NCBI GenBank assembly: GCA_964020975.1
Contig: OZ026625.1
Location: 10,892,920 to 10,956,919, forward strand
Length of the DNA: 64,000 nucleotides
Origin: Hermodice carunculata
Lineage: Eukaryota > Annelida > Polychaeta > Eunicida > Amphinomidae
Direction of reading: 5' to 3'
Part shown: one piece after another, positions 12,318-23,991 of the stretch
Numbering within the stretch: the stretch's first letter is position 1
Layout of the letters: each line of letters opens with the position of its first letter
Translations under genes and position numbers: made by a program
Notes under the pieces: generated by a model
Seen by the model: only the letters and a program-made list of their open reading frames with translations
The model's database searches: none
What the model was told of the DNA's origin: nothing

Positions 12318-13360
12318 TCCTTCTTTCCTCTTTACCAGCAAATTTGTCCGACACTTTTCTCGGACACTATTATACATACAAAATCAAAACTTGGCATGAT
12401 TGTACCTCCATACAAGGAGTTTGACCGTTTTATACAGAGGAATGAAGATGTTTAAAATTATGCAAATTAGGGGCATTTGAAATGTTAAATCTTGAATGTG
12501 TTCAAAAGTGTAATAGCTGTCATTCTAACTTTTACTGGGGGTTTATTGACCATTGCGCATGTAATGAATTAAAAACAAAAGTTGTAGGAATTCAAATTAT
12601 GTTAATCAGCAGCCTTGGGAATTTTAAAACTTGAATATCGTCAAAACTATTGTAGATAGAGATGTCACCTTAACTTCTACAAGGGGTTTGTTGACCATTG
12701 CGCATATAATGAATCTAGAACAAAAGTTGTAGCAATTTAAATTATGCTAATTAGCAGTATTCAAAATTTTCCATCTTGAACATCTTCAATACTATAATAG
12801 ATAGAGATGTCATTTCAACTTCTACTAAGGGGTTGTTGACCACTGTGCACCTAATGAATTAAAAACAGTTGTAGCAATTTAAATTATGCTAAATAGCACC
12901 ATTAGAAATTTTAAATCTTCAATAACTTCAAAGCTATAAGAGATAGAGATGCCATGCCAACTTCTACTCCTGTGTTATGGAATAGGTGTACATTGTCATA
13001 CCAATATGCTTTGAAGCCATACTGATTTGCTATGCAGCATATCATCTTATGCTAATAAGCAGTATTCAAAATTTTCCACCTTGAATATCTTCAATACTAT
13101 AATAGATAGAGATGTCATTTCAACTTCTACTAAGGGGTTGTTGACCATTGTGCACCTAATGAATTAAAAATAAAAGTTGTAGCAATTTAAATCATGCTAA
13201 ATAGCACCATTAGAAATTTTAAATCTTCAATAACTTCAAAGCTATAATAGATAGAGATGCCATTCCAACTTCTACTCCTGTGTTATGGAATAGTTGTACA
13301 TTGCCATACCAATATGCTTTGGAGACACACACTAATTTGCTATGCAGCAAATCATCTTTC
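12137..13360 (+). repeat. dispersed repeat of ~120 bp AT-rich tandem units with (CTTT)n
   Basis: The order is CAACACACACTTTTCTG, a (CTTT)n tract (12196-12330), a unique block 'accagcaaatttgtccg...', then repeated units containing TTATGCTAATTAGCA, CTTGAATATCTTCA, ATAATAGATAGAGATGTCAT and TTGTTGACCATTGCGCA. A ~307 bp segment (about 12740-13045) is duplicated in tandem at 13046-13355. Each copy ends with the small hairpin ATTTGCTATGCAGCAAAT. A second copy with the same order lies at 53937-54721. Confidence 0.75.
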
Positions 13361-15930
13361 CTATTTGGATCAACGTATTCTGCGATGACGTGCCTTTACT
13401 GGCTTAAATGTTCAAGTGCGGGTCAGTTCGAGAGATCGTGATCATGGACGTCGGGCGGAATAATCTCTGGGACGGTCGGTCAATCCATGGATTTTTGCGG
13501 AGATCTACACGATATGGCACTTGTGATCTTGAACACCGGCGTGCAGCGCACAGGTGGTGTACGTGGTACATCCCACTCCATCCTTCAATGGATCGAGGCC
13601 ATTGCATAGGCCTACCTGTAGAAAAAATTTTCAAGTTCAAGGGCGTGTCCAAGGGGGGTTCAAAAGGTTCGGACCATTCCCTCCCGCTCCCCCCACCCAC
13701 CCCCCATCTTAAGCAAAATTCTCAACTTGGGCCAATAAAAGAAAAAGAGAGAAAAAAAAAGAGAAAGAAAGAAAGAACATGAGTGAAAACACAGATTTGC
13801 TTACTAGCTTGACAATGTACTTCATTATTTCCTTGATTGGTGTGGTTGAGCCGAACACTGCTAGCAAAAGGATCTCCACATGTGATAATTATAAAATGGC
13901 CCAAAATTTTGTTCGTGGCTAGACCTTATGTTACGGCTTAATAAAATCAGCCTCAGTGCATGAGGTAGACTTCCAGTTGTTAATAATCAAAATGCTATAA
14001 TTGAATAACAGCCTTCATATATATGCTACTTCAAGTGCATCTGTAGCTTCATAGAAGTTTAGCATCTGGGTATAAAGTTAAGAAGGTCCAGCTTTGGAAA
14101 ATTGTTTTAGATAGCCATCCAGCAGAAGAGTGTCGAAGTTCAGTTTTCACTCAGGATTAATCTGGTATATGTACAGTTCACAACATGACTGAGCGATATT
14201 TAAATCCAAATTTATTTTCGAAAGGTCCACAATTTATAATTTGACAAATGGAGGAAATAAACACGGTTTCGTTTCCAGAAACAATTCAAAGATTGCAATT
14301 TAAATGACTAATTAGTATAGAACTGTAAAGACTTGAAATATCTGTGATTCAAATCTGAGAAAGTTTAGGATTCTACTTGAGAAGAAATCAATTTCTAAAA
14401 ATAGGGAAACTAAAATTTGGGATGAAAGGATTACCTTTATAATGTACATCAAAAGGCCTAGTAATATGCTATCCTGATCAATGACCCCACTTCCTTAACT
14501 CAAAAGACAAAGCTGGCATTGGAAAATTTAAAATATACATTATTTTTATCAATAAAAATATTATTTCTTCCAGACACTGCATTTAACAGTTTTGAAGAAC
14601 ACAGCACTTAGTGTATACCTTGAAGTTTGGCTCTTATGTATTGCAATGAGATTTCCCTAATTTCACCTGATGAGGAGGAGGAGGAGGAACAGGAGGAAGA
14701 GGATGAGAAGGAAGAGGTGGAGGTGATCATGCAGTCAGGTTTTCGTTGTCTGTTATTATCATACATTTTTTCAGTAAAGTTCCATGACTGCAAGACAGTA
14801 ATGACTTGTACCATGTAAATTGACTGAATAAATGTGTTGTCATTTTTACTGATGCCCCCCCCCCCCCACCACCACCACAGAATTCCTACAGAAAATAATT
14901 TTGATTAGCTCTGCATCTCCAGAACAGGAATGTCATCAGTTTGCTGTTAGTTCTTACCCACTATATATTTAATATTTATTTACTTAAGCCTAGTTTTACA
15001 GTCATGTAAGATCATGTTTACCGTGCAACTTTCAATGCATAGTATACTGTTTCACAATAGGAATGCGCTGAGTGAATAATGACATGAACTGCTTAGGACA
15101 AAACAGTTTTAAAACCTTCCGATAAAATGAACATTTTAAAAATTAGTTGCTATATAGTGAAGAGAAATATGCTGAAATAGAAGATGAAAGCATGTCCAAC
15201 TTCGTGAAAATAAGGCAGATTTTATATTTTGACGAAAAGAAATATAAAATAAATTATACTGAATATTATTGTGCAGCGTATCAAACAATTATACTTTAAA
15301 AATGGACTTTCCTCTTCCATCTTCAATCTAGTAGTAAAGCACGGAGCACAGAGACCAGACAGCACAAATTAAAACTACTGCAACCATTAGTCTTTTAATT
15401 TTCAACATCTGATATAACTAATGCTTCAGAGACTGAAATTACTAAATGATATAAGTACGGGTGGTTGAAAGTAATGAAGCTCAACCGTTCCAATCTTAGG
15501 CTTTACAGTTTTCATTTTTCCTAGTTGACAAAGATTTTTCCTCAATCTTGGTGGATGAATTGTGCACTTAGAAAAAGTATTCTAGCCCCCGAAATGCACT
15601 ATTTTGCGTTTCCCAATCTCAAATTTTTCCCGGGCGGGGTGGTGGGTGGGTGAGTGGGTGGATGCCCCCAGACATCACCACCCTACGAAGGCTTCACAGC
15701 CTTCGGCCGCTAGCAGGTCCATTCATTATACCATTTGACCCCCCCCCCCCGCAATCCAAAATCCTGCATACGCCCCTGGGCCTGTATCCCTAAGGTTGTT
15801 CCATGTACAGTGCATTTTATGTTGAACAGAAGATTTATAGCTCTAGATCTACAGGGTCTGTCCCAATGGCAATGCAGCCATGTCCCGACCCAGGTAGGGC
15901 CTACCCACTTTCACCGACAATTTATTTCAT
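13361..15930. other. no gene recognised; C-rich repeat near 15590-15780
   Basis: 13400-13750 is GC-richer than its surroundings with short frames on both strands and no domain. 14660-14725 is a purine-rich (GAG)n-like tract that reads DEEEEEEQEEEDEKEEVEV, but the frame opens directly after a stop and lacks an acceptor. 15590-15780 (CCCGAAATGCACTATTTTG ... poly-C ... GCATACGCCCCTGG) looks like an interspersed repeat of unknown family. Confidence 0.35.
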
Positions 15931-16936
15931 GCAAGCCTATTAGAGATCTTACAAAATCTCGACAAGTCAGTCGATCGATCAATACAGGTAGAACTTTTAT
16001 GCAAATGAAGGGAGAATTTGTTAATTGTACTGTCAGTATATATGAACATGTGCCATGAAAATACATCGATATCAAATGTGTCAGGTTATGGATGTATTTG
16101 TATATAAATGGTATATAGGACACTATATATTTGTTTCATATGAAGTGATAATTCCCGTACGATTTCATGACAAGAAAATATGCCATATGGCGAGTGATGC
16201 AGAACATGACGGGTCGCACAAGCGCAACGACGTCCTTGCATAGACGACCCTATCGTAAGGCACAAATTCTTCGACAGCCCCACTTTATGCGCCAAGCTAG
16301 TTGCCTGTATAACCATACGATGAACGGCCTACGCATCTAAGTTGAGCACATGAATAATTATATCAAAATGTGCCGCGTGATTGGGGGACTACATGTTCAT
16401 AGACATTGCAGGGCGGATGTTGCAACGATCGTCGAGTTGTGCGCTGGACTGGCGCAGCGGAGGCGCGACATGTTTCACAAAAGTTAATCTTTTAATGGTA
16501 TAGTTAGACATTATTTATTTAAAGGCAGGTTTGTTTGTTTTTATTTGTTTTTGTGTTTTTTTTTTTTTTTTTTTGCCGAATACAATTTTGCATAAACATT
16601 CGACGACGTACTGTCGTCAGTGTTGAAAAATGTGGATGTCGCATTACCGATTTATCCCACCGATATAAGCGTCATTTCGAGTGCCTTGTTATATTTGTGT
16701 TTAAGTTCGTTGATTTCATTAGACAATAAAGGGAAATGGTATCCTTTTTGACATGTATACTTCACGATTTTTTTTTCGTGACAAACGAAGTGAATACCTG
16801 CACCGATAATACAAAAATCATAATCATGCAGTCATGTTGATTTATTTTCATAGAACATCTAATCATGTCGGATCACACATTTGATATGACTTTTTTCTAC
16901 TGCTATCTACCTTTGGACAGGGATTTACATACTATA

Positions 16937-17009
16937 CTGTCAGAAAATAAAAAGTAAACACTAGCATTTGCTTAACATGGTAGTCCTGATTACTTTTTAT
17001 TTCTGACAG
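16937..17009. repeat. 20 bp inverted repeat hairpin
   Basis: CTGTCAGAAAATAAAAAGTAA pairs with TTACTTTTTATTTCTGACAG across a ~32 nt loop, inside the long-TIR element. Confidence 0.8.
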
Positions 17010-17028
17010 TACATGTAACTCCCCGCTT

Positions 17029-17255
17029 TGAATAACTGACCACGTACACTGTTGCCATGAAAGACTTCATGGATCATGTGCAGCTGTGACTTTCGAGGTC
17101 GGGTAACCTGACTGACTTCAGTCGTCGACTGGCTGTGGCTGGTCGTGATCTCCCTGTAGTCAACCAGGCTACGGGACCTCGGCAGTCGACGCTGTTGACG
17201 CTGTACATGATCCATGAAGACTTTTATGACTACGGTGCACGTCGTCAGTTGTTCA
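17029..17255. repeat. ~227 bp imperfect palindrome
   Basis: The left arm (ATAACTGACCACGTACAC, CTTCATGGATCATG, CGAGGTCGGGTAACCTGAC) reads back as the right arm (reverse complement of 17150-17255) with scattered mismatches, leaving a ~40 nt centre. The minus-strand frame at 16997-17266 is a by-product of the palindrome. Confidence 0.7.
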
Positions 17256-17769
17256 AAATCTGTCAAGATTGCCGGCCTGTGTCTGTGGTTATGTTTTAGG
17301 AATACCTTATTATCTTCATGGACATTTCATTTTCATAGGTCCGGGATTTAGGCTAGCTTAATATCTGTCTCCCATACCCGATTGAAAGTCGTCTATGCAA
17401 GGACGTCGTTGCGCTTGTGCGACCCGTCATGTTCTGCATCACTCGCCATACGGCATGTTTTCATGTCATGTTATCGTACGGGAATTATCACTTCATATGA
17501 AACAAATAGATAGTGTCCTATATACCATTTATACGCAAATACGTCCATAGCCTGACACATTTGATATCGATGTACTTTCATGGTACATGTATATACTGAC
17601 AGTACAATTAACAAATTCTCCCTTCATTTGCATAAAAGTTCTACCTATATTGATCGATCGACTGACTTGTCGAGATTTTGTAAGATCTCTATTAGGCTAT
17701 TCAGGTTACATTCATACCCCGCTGATCACAGTCAGGTGGCCAACTTGTCATAATATATAAGTTACCATT

Positions 17770-18057
17770 CATGACCCTTTCAGTGCCAAATTTTGCATTG
17801 AGTCAACAGCTTTTCTCGGCCCGCATTGGGCGCAGTAACCTCAGATGGCAATGCGTCCAATGCGGGCCAAGAAAGCTGTTGACCTGGGGTATTCTATCTG
17901 GAACTATAGGTATGCTGGTACTGGAACAAAAGGTCTTTTTACTAGGAATACGAATCTGGGATCCTTATGATAATTCAGACTTTTCAGACTTAAGTAGGTC
18001 AACTTTAGACGTGATTGGCACTGAAAGAGTTGACCTTTGTCAAGTAAATTCGAAAGT
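17770..18057 (+). repeat. hairpin-cored dispersed repeat, copy 2
   Basis: At 17799-17886 two ~34 bp arms (GTCAACAGCTTTTCTCGGCC ... GGCCAAGAAAGCTGTTGAC) pair with few mismatches. Flanks align to copy 1 at 5015-5265. The outer arm is shared, but the inner stem sequence differs completely and still pairs. Confidence 0.6.
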
Positions 18058-18078
18058 GTATCCCTAAGGTTGTTCCAT

Positions 18079-18950
18079 TGTTATTTTCCCGTTGGACGAT
18101 ACCATGTAGAAAGTATAGGCCGATACCAAATGCTGGCCGAATGCAATGTTAAAGCAACGATGATAACCTCTTCACACACCTATAAGACAACATAAATTGA
18201 CTACCACGTGTTGTAATAAAGAAAAATAAGTCCCATGCATTATGACACAAGTTCACAAACTCGCATAGTTTTCGAAACGATCAACAGTAACACAAACCAT
18301 TTTATTGGGGACCGCAGGTGGCAACCTGGTCAAATATGTGTAAAACAGGAGAAAGTGCTCTATGATGGGCCGCTCAGTACAGCACCGCGCCCTGCACTTT
18401 CGACGAATTCATCCGAAGCTGCTGACTTTGTGAAAATGCCGACTGCCCAATGCCAAAACTGAGTGGCGCATACCTCCAAACATGTTTCACCTACAGCCTT
18501 GAAACTTTATAGGGATATTAAGCAGCATTTTGAAGATGTGAACCTGCTGTTTTATTTGTCATTTATGTATCTGGCATCTGTCTGACACCCTTGACTTGGA
18601 CAATAAGGGAAAATGACCAGAAATGTTTCAAGGTCATCTTGAATGAATGGGTACCACAAATTGGAAAGTTGATGTTTAGGGTGGTAATAAATGATATTTG
18701 AAAACCAAAATGTTAAATTTCATTTGGATTAGTGTTTTGTTTTGAGCTTCAAAAGTGCGCCACAATTGCTACATGAAAGCGCAGGAATTTTTCTCCGATG
18801 GTTGCCCGATGTGGGAAAGTGTTGGTGACGTCACAAACACAAACTGCTGGCTAGGATGAATGTGTTTTAGAAGCTAGAGTGTCTTCAGTTAAAAAGCTCC
18901 TCCAAAACTGCCAAACCAATTGGCCTGAAATTGTACAGGCATATATATAT
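18079..18950. other. no gene recognised
   Basis: No coding domain seen. 18895-18935 (CTCCTCCAAAACTGCCAAACC...) is a fragment of the Helitron-like repeat unit also present at 20597 and, diverged, at 41035. Confidence 0.4.
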
Positions 18951-18954
18951 ATAT

Positions 18955-19245
18955 ATAATGTTCGGAACTCGAACCTGCAACCTTTGGCACCAGTCGCCTG
19001 GCTGAAATGGGAAACGCACATATCCACTCGACCAAATCCCCATTCTTAAAGAATGAATGGTTCAATGGAGGTAGTTATGTGCGAGTGCCATATCGACACG
19101 GTTATGCAGTATGAGTATTGAGTCGGCATTTATTTCCAGAATCGGGGACTTAAATCTACCAGCATTAAGGAAATGCCCAAAACATATATATTTCATGTTC
19201 GGAACGAGCTGGACTCGAACCTTCAACCCTTGGCACCAGTCGGAA
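18955..19245 (-). mobile_element. two tRNA-derived SINE copies, minus strand
   Basis: Read on the minus strand, 19045-18961 has an A box (TGGTCGAGTGG), a long variable-arm-like region and a B box (GGTTCGAGTTCC), resembling a tRNA-Leu/Ser head, and ends GAACAT followed by TA repeats. A second, truncated copy at 19245-19195 keeps the B box (GGTTCGAGTCC) and the same GAACAT end followed by an AT-rich run. True tRNA genes are unlikely because the acceptor arms do not pair and the 3' end runs into TA repeats. Confidence 0.6.
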
Positions 19246-19258
19246 ATTATATATATAC

Positions 19259-19263
19259 AAACA

Positions 19264-19348
<85 letters not shown>
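19259..19348. repeat. (TA)n microsatellite
   Basis: Near-pure TA repeat of about 85 bp. Confidence 0.97.
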
Positions 19349-19353
<5 letters not shown>

Positions 19354-19574
19354 CCAATAGTTATCTTGTTTTAACGCTTGATAACTTATATATATACAGC
19401 TGTAGGTTCCTGCTTCGAAAAATCTGGAAATACCATGTCATCAAAGTCTACGGCATTTTGACATTTTTATTCTGTAATGAATTGAAGATAAATTTTTGAC
19501 ACGCAAACATTTGCAATGGACCGTTCATTGCGAAAGTTTGTATATCGGAATTTTATCTGGCTGAAAGAAAAGCA

Positions 19575-21012
19575 AGTTTTTCGAGCGAAATTTGTGAACA
19601 CACAATTAAGATTCCATTTTTCATCGGAGGCGTCAATATAAAAAGGTAATGGGCTTTTTTTTTTTTTTTAGCTCAGCTGGCTTGTCAGTCAGCTGAGCTC
19701 ACATTATAGGTGGTGATCCGTCGTGCGTCCATTCACATTTGACATTTTCCAAAACCACAGGCAAGCGAGTGAAATTTATGAATACGACAATTAAGTTTCC
19801 GTTTCTTATCGGAGTCGTCGATTTAAAGATGAAATGCACTTCTTTACTTTTTTTTTTTTAGCTCTGCTGACTTGTCAGTCGGATGAGCTGTTATAGGATG
19901 GGTGGTGATCTGTCGTCAGTCCGTTCATATTTCACATTCTCGACTTCTCCAAAACACAGGCCATATTCTCTTCAAACGTCGTGGGGATGTACCCTGTGTG
20001 GCTTTCTACCAAGTTGGCTTAAATGGTCACGATCCAATGATTTTGGATTTTTTTAAATGAGGGTTTTTGTTTATTTTTTGGGCGAATCTGCCAGGTAAAT
20101 TGCTTCGAAATTGCATAGGCACGCTTCTGGGGATCCCTAGACCTTACTTTTTAACCAGGTGTTGCTGTGATTTTTTTCCCCCATTTTTACGAATTTTTGT
20201 GAGTTGAAGCTATTTTCGACTTCTTTTCCGAAAGCGTCCGGTAGATTCGTCTGAAACTTAGTGGAAATGTAAATTGTGGAAGGACCAAGCAAAGATGCTC
20301 ACCGGGTGATGATATTCCGCATCTCTGTTTTTCACGATTTTTTTTTTTTAAATTTTGGTACATATCGGTTAATGCATGCATTTATATTGATCACGTTGGA
20401 TTTGAATGCGGACTGCAAAGGTAAATCACATTCTTGACTTCTCCAAAACCATGGGTCATATTCTCTTCAAACTTGGTATGGATGTTTCTGGGGTAGTTTT
20501 TTTTTACCAATTTTATTCAGATGGTCACATTCCAGTGATTTTTGGAATTAGAAAGATTTTTTTTATTCTGTTATTTTTTCGGAGGTAAAATCTTTAAAAA
20601 CTCCTCCAAGACTGCCAAACCAATTGGCCTGAAATTGTACAGGGACATTTTTGGCGACCTCTAGACCCTTAATTTGTTCAACAGGTGGCGTAAGGATTAA
20701 TTTTCGCTTTTAAAAGAATTTTTGTTTTTACCTTTCTTGACTTTTCTCCCAAACAGGGAGTTGGATCCTCTTCAGTTTTATTAGGAAAATACTTGGACTC
20801 AATCTCCATCAAATTGTTCACAACATGGTGGCCCTGAAATGCGATTTTTAACAAATTAAAAAAAAAATCGAGAAAATCGGTAAGGGGGCATGTTCATGTT
20901 AGCAACAGTGATGATGGTCTTAAACAAAGGCGACCTTTATATCATTTTGAAGGATCATTTCAGTGTGTGCATGTAAGGTCAGCTGAGCACAAGACTGTCA
21001 AAGTCCTCTTGT
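19575..21012 (+). mobile_element. Helitron-like (Helentron/HINE type) non-autonomous element
   Basis: The 5' end is a hairpin (AGCTCAGCTGGCTTGTCAGTCAGCTGAGCT split by its loop, 19671) after a T-run. This end plus ~100 bp of flank is duplicated at 19860. The body holds tandem ~450 bp units ('cttgacttctccaaaacc', 'cttcaaacttggtatgg', 'ctcctccaagactgccaaacc', 'aacaggtggcg'). The 3' end near 20978-21010 carries TCAGCTGAGC, the inverted partner of the 5' AGCTCAGCTGA, then the short hairpin ACAAGACTG...CCTCTTGT. A short inverted repeat plus a 3' hairpin and no target duplication is the Helentron layout. No Rep/helicase coding region is present. Confidence 0.6.
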
Positions 21013-21206
21013 TAATTTGACTCTTTATAGCCACAGAATTGTGAAAATGTATGCCTGTGAACCATTAAAGTCAGGGGTCCTGTTTAGAAAGCTTCTCGGC
21101 AGCCACCTAAGCCTGTGTCCATTGCAAAAATATTTCAAAATATTCAAGTCAAGTTGCGTTTCTACGGATGCCCTGTGGTGCAGCATAACTTCATTTTTTT
21201 TTTGAA

Positions 21207-21243
21207 ATCTTGTACTATCTTGTAATTACAAGATAAAAATCTA
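21207..21243. repeat. isolated copy of the palindromic 22-mer
   Basis: ATCTTGTAATTACAAGAT is the same unit that bounds the element at 26285-28020. Confidence 0.7.
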
Positions 21244-21386
21244 GTAGTAGTAATATACTTTATTTATTTCAAGAGGATGGAACGAATAGTTTGTTCGCTA
21301 ATACGAGGTCCTCTCCTCATGTACATATAATAACATTACATTTATATTCATCATACAAGAGTGCGTGAGGGGGGGGGGGGAGATGA
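21244..21386 (-). mobile_element. probable 3' untranslated end of the LINE whose coding part lies at 23992-24915
   Basis: On the minus strand this reads GAGGAGAGGACCTCG...AACAAACTATTCGTTCC...AAATAAATAAAGT, the form of a CR1-type 3' UTR with an AATAAA-rich terminus. It abuts the left end of the TIR element that interrupts the LINE. Confidence 0.5.
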
Positions 21387-23991
21387 AACTAGAAAAATTT
21401 AATTTGCTTGTCAGCTAATCAGTCAGTGTGCCTAGAAAACTTTTACCGATTGCCTATTCAATATTTTTTTTAACTCCTGCAACAAAGAGAGATTCAGTTC
21501 AACTACCAGAAATCACTCAAACACCGATCCAAACTGCCTGTAGTGACCAAAGATTTTGGTCAGGGCAATGGTTAAATTGGGGCACGCAACCGGAGCTCTC
21601 ATAGGCGTAGCTGTTGTAATTCTGGACCCAGCAGTGACATTTGCTCATCAGTTAAATATCTATAACATTGTCATAACCTTTGTAAACACTGCCCACACCC
21701 AGCAAAGATTCATCTTATTTCATCCATGCTCAGCCAAACTTGCAACTTAAGTTTGCCCACACCTTTAGTTGGTTGTTGAACCTCAATAGTCAAACATGTA
21801 CATGTAGGCCTACCATGGTATAGATTTTTGTCAGGAGCTATGTGAGGTTGGATGTTGCATGTGCAAACTTATAACTTAAATTTGCTGACACTTTCAGGCT
21901 GGTGATATTCAACAATTAAACACATAGATTTCTGTAAGAGCTGTGTGAAATATATGTGATGTATGACAGCGGATTAGGTGAGCTTAATAGTTGATAATAG
22001 TGGAGATTGTCACGTAAACGTGTTTATGTTCCTGTAAATGGTGAAACTCGAATACATGTACATGTACATGTACTTATAAATACATGTATATCTTTGTGCA
22101 TATGTTTCACTTGTTGCAGTCATTTTATGCCCCAGATTTACAAAGCATGGGAATCTGGTGTTGATGTAGTAATTTTTACCTCAAAGTATGAATGGATTTA
22201 GCATCATATGTAAATATCAAGTTAAAAATTATGCAAATTAGTGACATTTAAAATTTTAAAATATCCGTATCTTCCAACTTACTACAGACAGGCACAAAAT
22301 TTAAAGTATTACATACATGTTTGTGACACTTGACAATTTAAAGGCCAGTGAACAAAAACTGTGCCATTTAAAAATCGTGCTAATTAGGATGAGCACTTGA
22401 AACATTGAAAAGTTGAATTATCTCCAAAACTATTATAAATAAAGGTGTCAATCCAACTTTAATTTGTAGGTTTGGTACATATCTACATGCAGCTGGAGCT
22501 CCCATAGGCATAGCTGTTGTATTTCTGGAGCCAGCAGTGACATTTGCTCATCAGTTTCGTATCTATAACATTGTTTCATAACCTTCCTAAACACTACCCA
22601 CTCCCAACAAAGATTCATCTTATTTCATCCATGTGTTAAACCAAGCTTGCAACTTAAGTTTGTCCACACCTTTAGCAGGTTGTTGAACCTCGCTTGTCAA
22701 ACATGTGCATGCACCATTGTATAGATTCTTGTCAGGATCTATGTGAAGTTGGATGTTGCCCACGCATGTTGTCTGTGTAAACTTGCAACTTAAGTTTGCT
22801 GAATTCAGGCTGGTGACACCCAATAGTGCAAGACGTAAGAGCTATGTGAAGTTGAATGTGATGTATGACAGTGGATTAGGTGAGCCTAATAGTTGATATC
22901 AGGAGAGATTGTCACGTAAATGTTTTTATGTTTACTGTAAATAGTGAAACTCAAATACATGTACATGTACTTGTAAATACATAACTTGTATATCATTGTA
23001 TACATGTGTCACTTGTTGCAGTCATTTTATGCCCCAGATTTACCAAACATGGGAATCTGGTGTTGAAGTAGTAATTTTTACTTCATATTATAAATGGTTT
23101 TAGCATCATACCTAAATGCCGAATTAAAGATTATGCAAATTAGGGGCATTTAAACTTTTAAAAGCTCCGTATCTTCCAACCTATTATAAATAGGCACAAC
23201 ATTTAAAGTATTACATACAGGTTTGTGACACCTGTCAATCTAATGGCCAGTGAACAAAAACTATACCATTTGAAATTATGCTAATTAGCAGCACTTGAAA
23301 CATTTAAAAGTTGAACTATCTCCAAAGCTATTATAAATAGAGGTGTCAATCCAACTTTGATTTGTAGGTTTGGTACATAGCCGCATCCCATGAAACATAA
23401 ATGAAAGTTGTAGCCTTTTAATTTATGCAAATAAGGTGATTGCTCAAATTTAAATATTGAATAACTTCAAAACTATAATAGACTGAGGTATCATTCAAAC
23501 TTCAGCTGATAGATTTGGAGGATATTCAAAACTATTATAAATAGAGATGCCAAGGCAACTTCAATTGATAGATTTGTGACATAGCTGCATCCAATGAATC
23601 ATGAAGTAAAGTTGTAGCATTCTAATTCATGCAAATAAGGTGAATAAACAAAATCTAAATCTTGAATAACTTCAAAACTATTATAAACTGAGGTGTCATT
23701 CAAACTTCAGTTGATAGATTTGTAGGATAGTTGCATCCAATGTACCATGACTCAAAGTTGTAGCAGTTTGATTTATGCAAATTAGGCAAATACAAACAAT
23801 TTAAATCTTTGAATAGCTTAAATAAAATATTGGATAAGGGTGCCTTTCCAACTTCAGTTTATAGGTGTTTGAAATAGCTGCACGAAAAAATATTGTTGCA
23901 GGAATTAAAGAAATACTGAATAGGCAATCCTTAAAAGTTTTCTAGGCACACAGACTGATTTGCTGACAAGCAAATCAGATTTTTTCTAGTT
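21387..23991. mobile_element. 2.6 kb TIR element with ~100 bp hairpin-bearing ends
   Basis: Left TIR 21387-21485 and right TIR 23894-23991 are inverted copies (AACTAGAAAAA, ATTTGCTTGTCAGC, GTGCCTAGAAAACTTTTA, GATTGCCTATTCA, CTCCTGCAACAA). Each carries a small hairpin (ATTTGCTTGTCAGCAAAT in the right copy). Inside, a ~0.9 kb segment (about 21590-22490) is repeated in tandem (about 22495-23345). Within that lie ~120 bp AT-rich units (TTATGCAAATTAGG, AACTATTATAAATAGAG, GTGTCAATCCAACTT) related to those at 12.4-13.4 kb. No transposase is encoded. Confidence 0.78.

Larger units (their letters stand above)
15934..17700. mobile_element. 1.77 kb non-autonomous element with ~315 bp terminal inverted repeats
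   Basis: 15934-16248 and 17388-17699 are inverted copies (outer AGCCTATTAGAGATCTTAC, inner GACGTCCTTGCATAGACGAC) at roughly 90% identity by eye. The central ~1.1 kb encodes nothing recognisable and contains two further hairpins (16937-17009 and 17029-17255). A clean target duplication at the arms was not found. Superfamily unknown. Confidence 0.75.

Noticed and set aside
14627-14818. Acidic exon (DEEEEEEQEEEDEKEEVEV)
   Set aside because: The frame opens right after a stop with no splice acceptor, and the acidic run is a GAG/GAA-rich simple repeat.
18961-19045. Functional tRNA-Leu/Ser gene on the minus strand
   Set aside because: A truncated second copy ends with the same GAACAT motif before TA-rich sequence nearby, so SINE copies are more likely.
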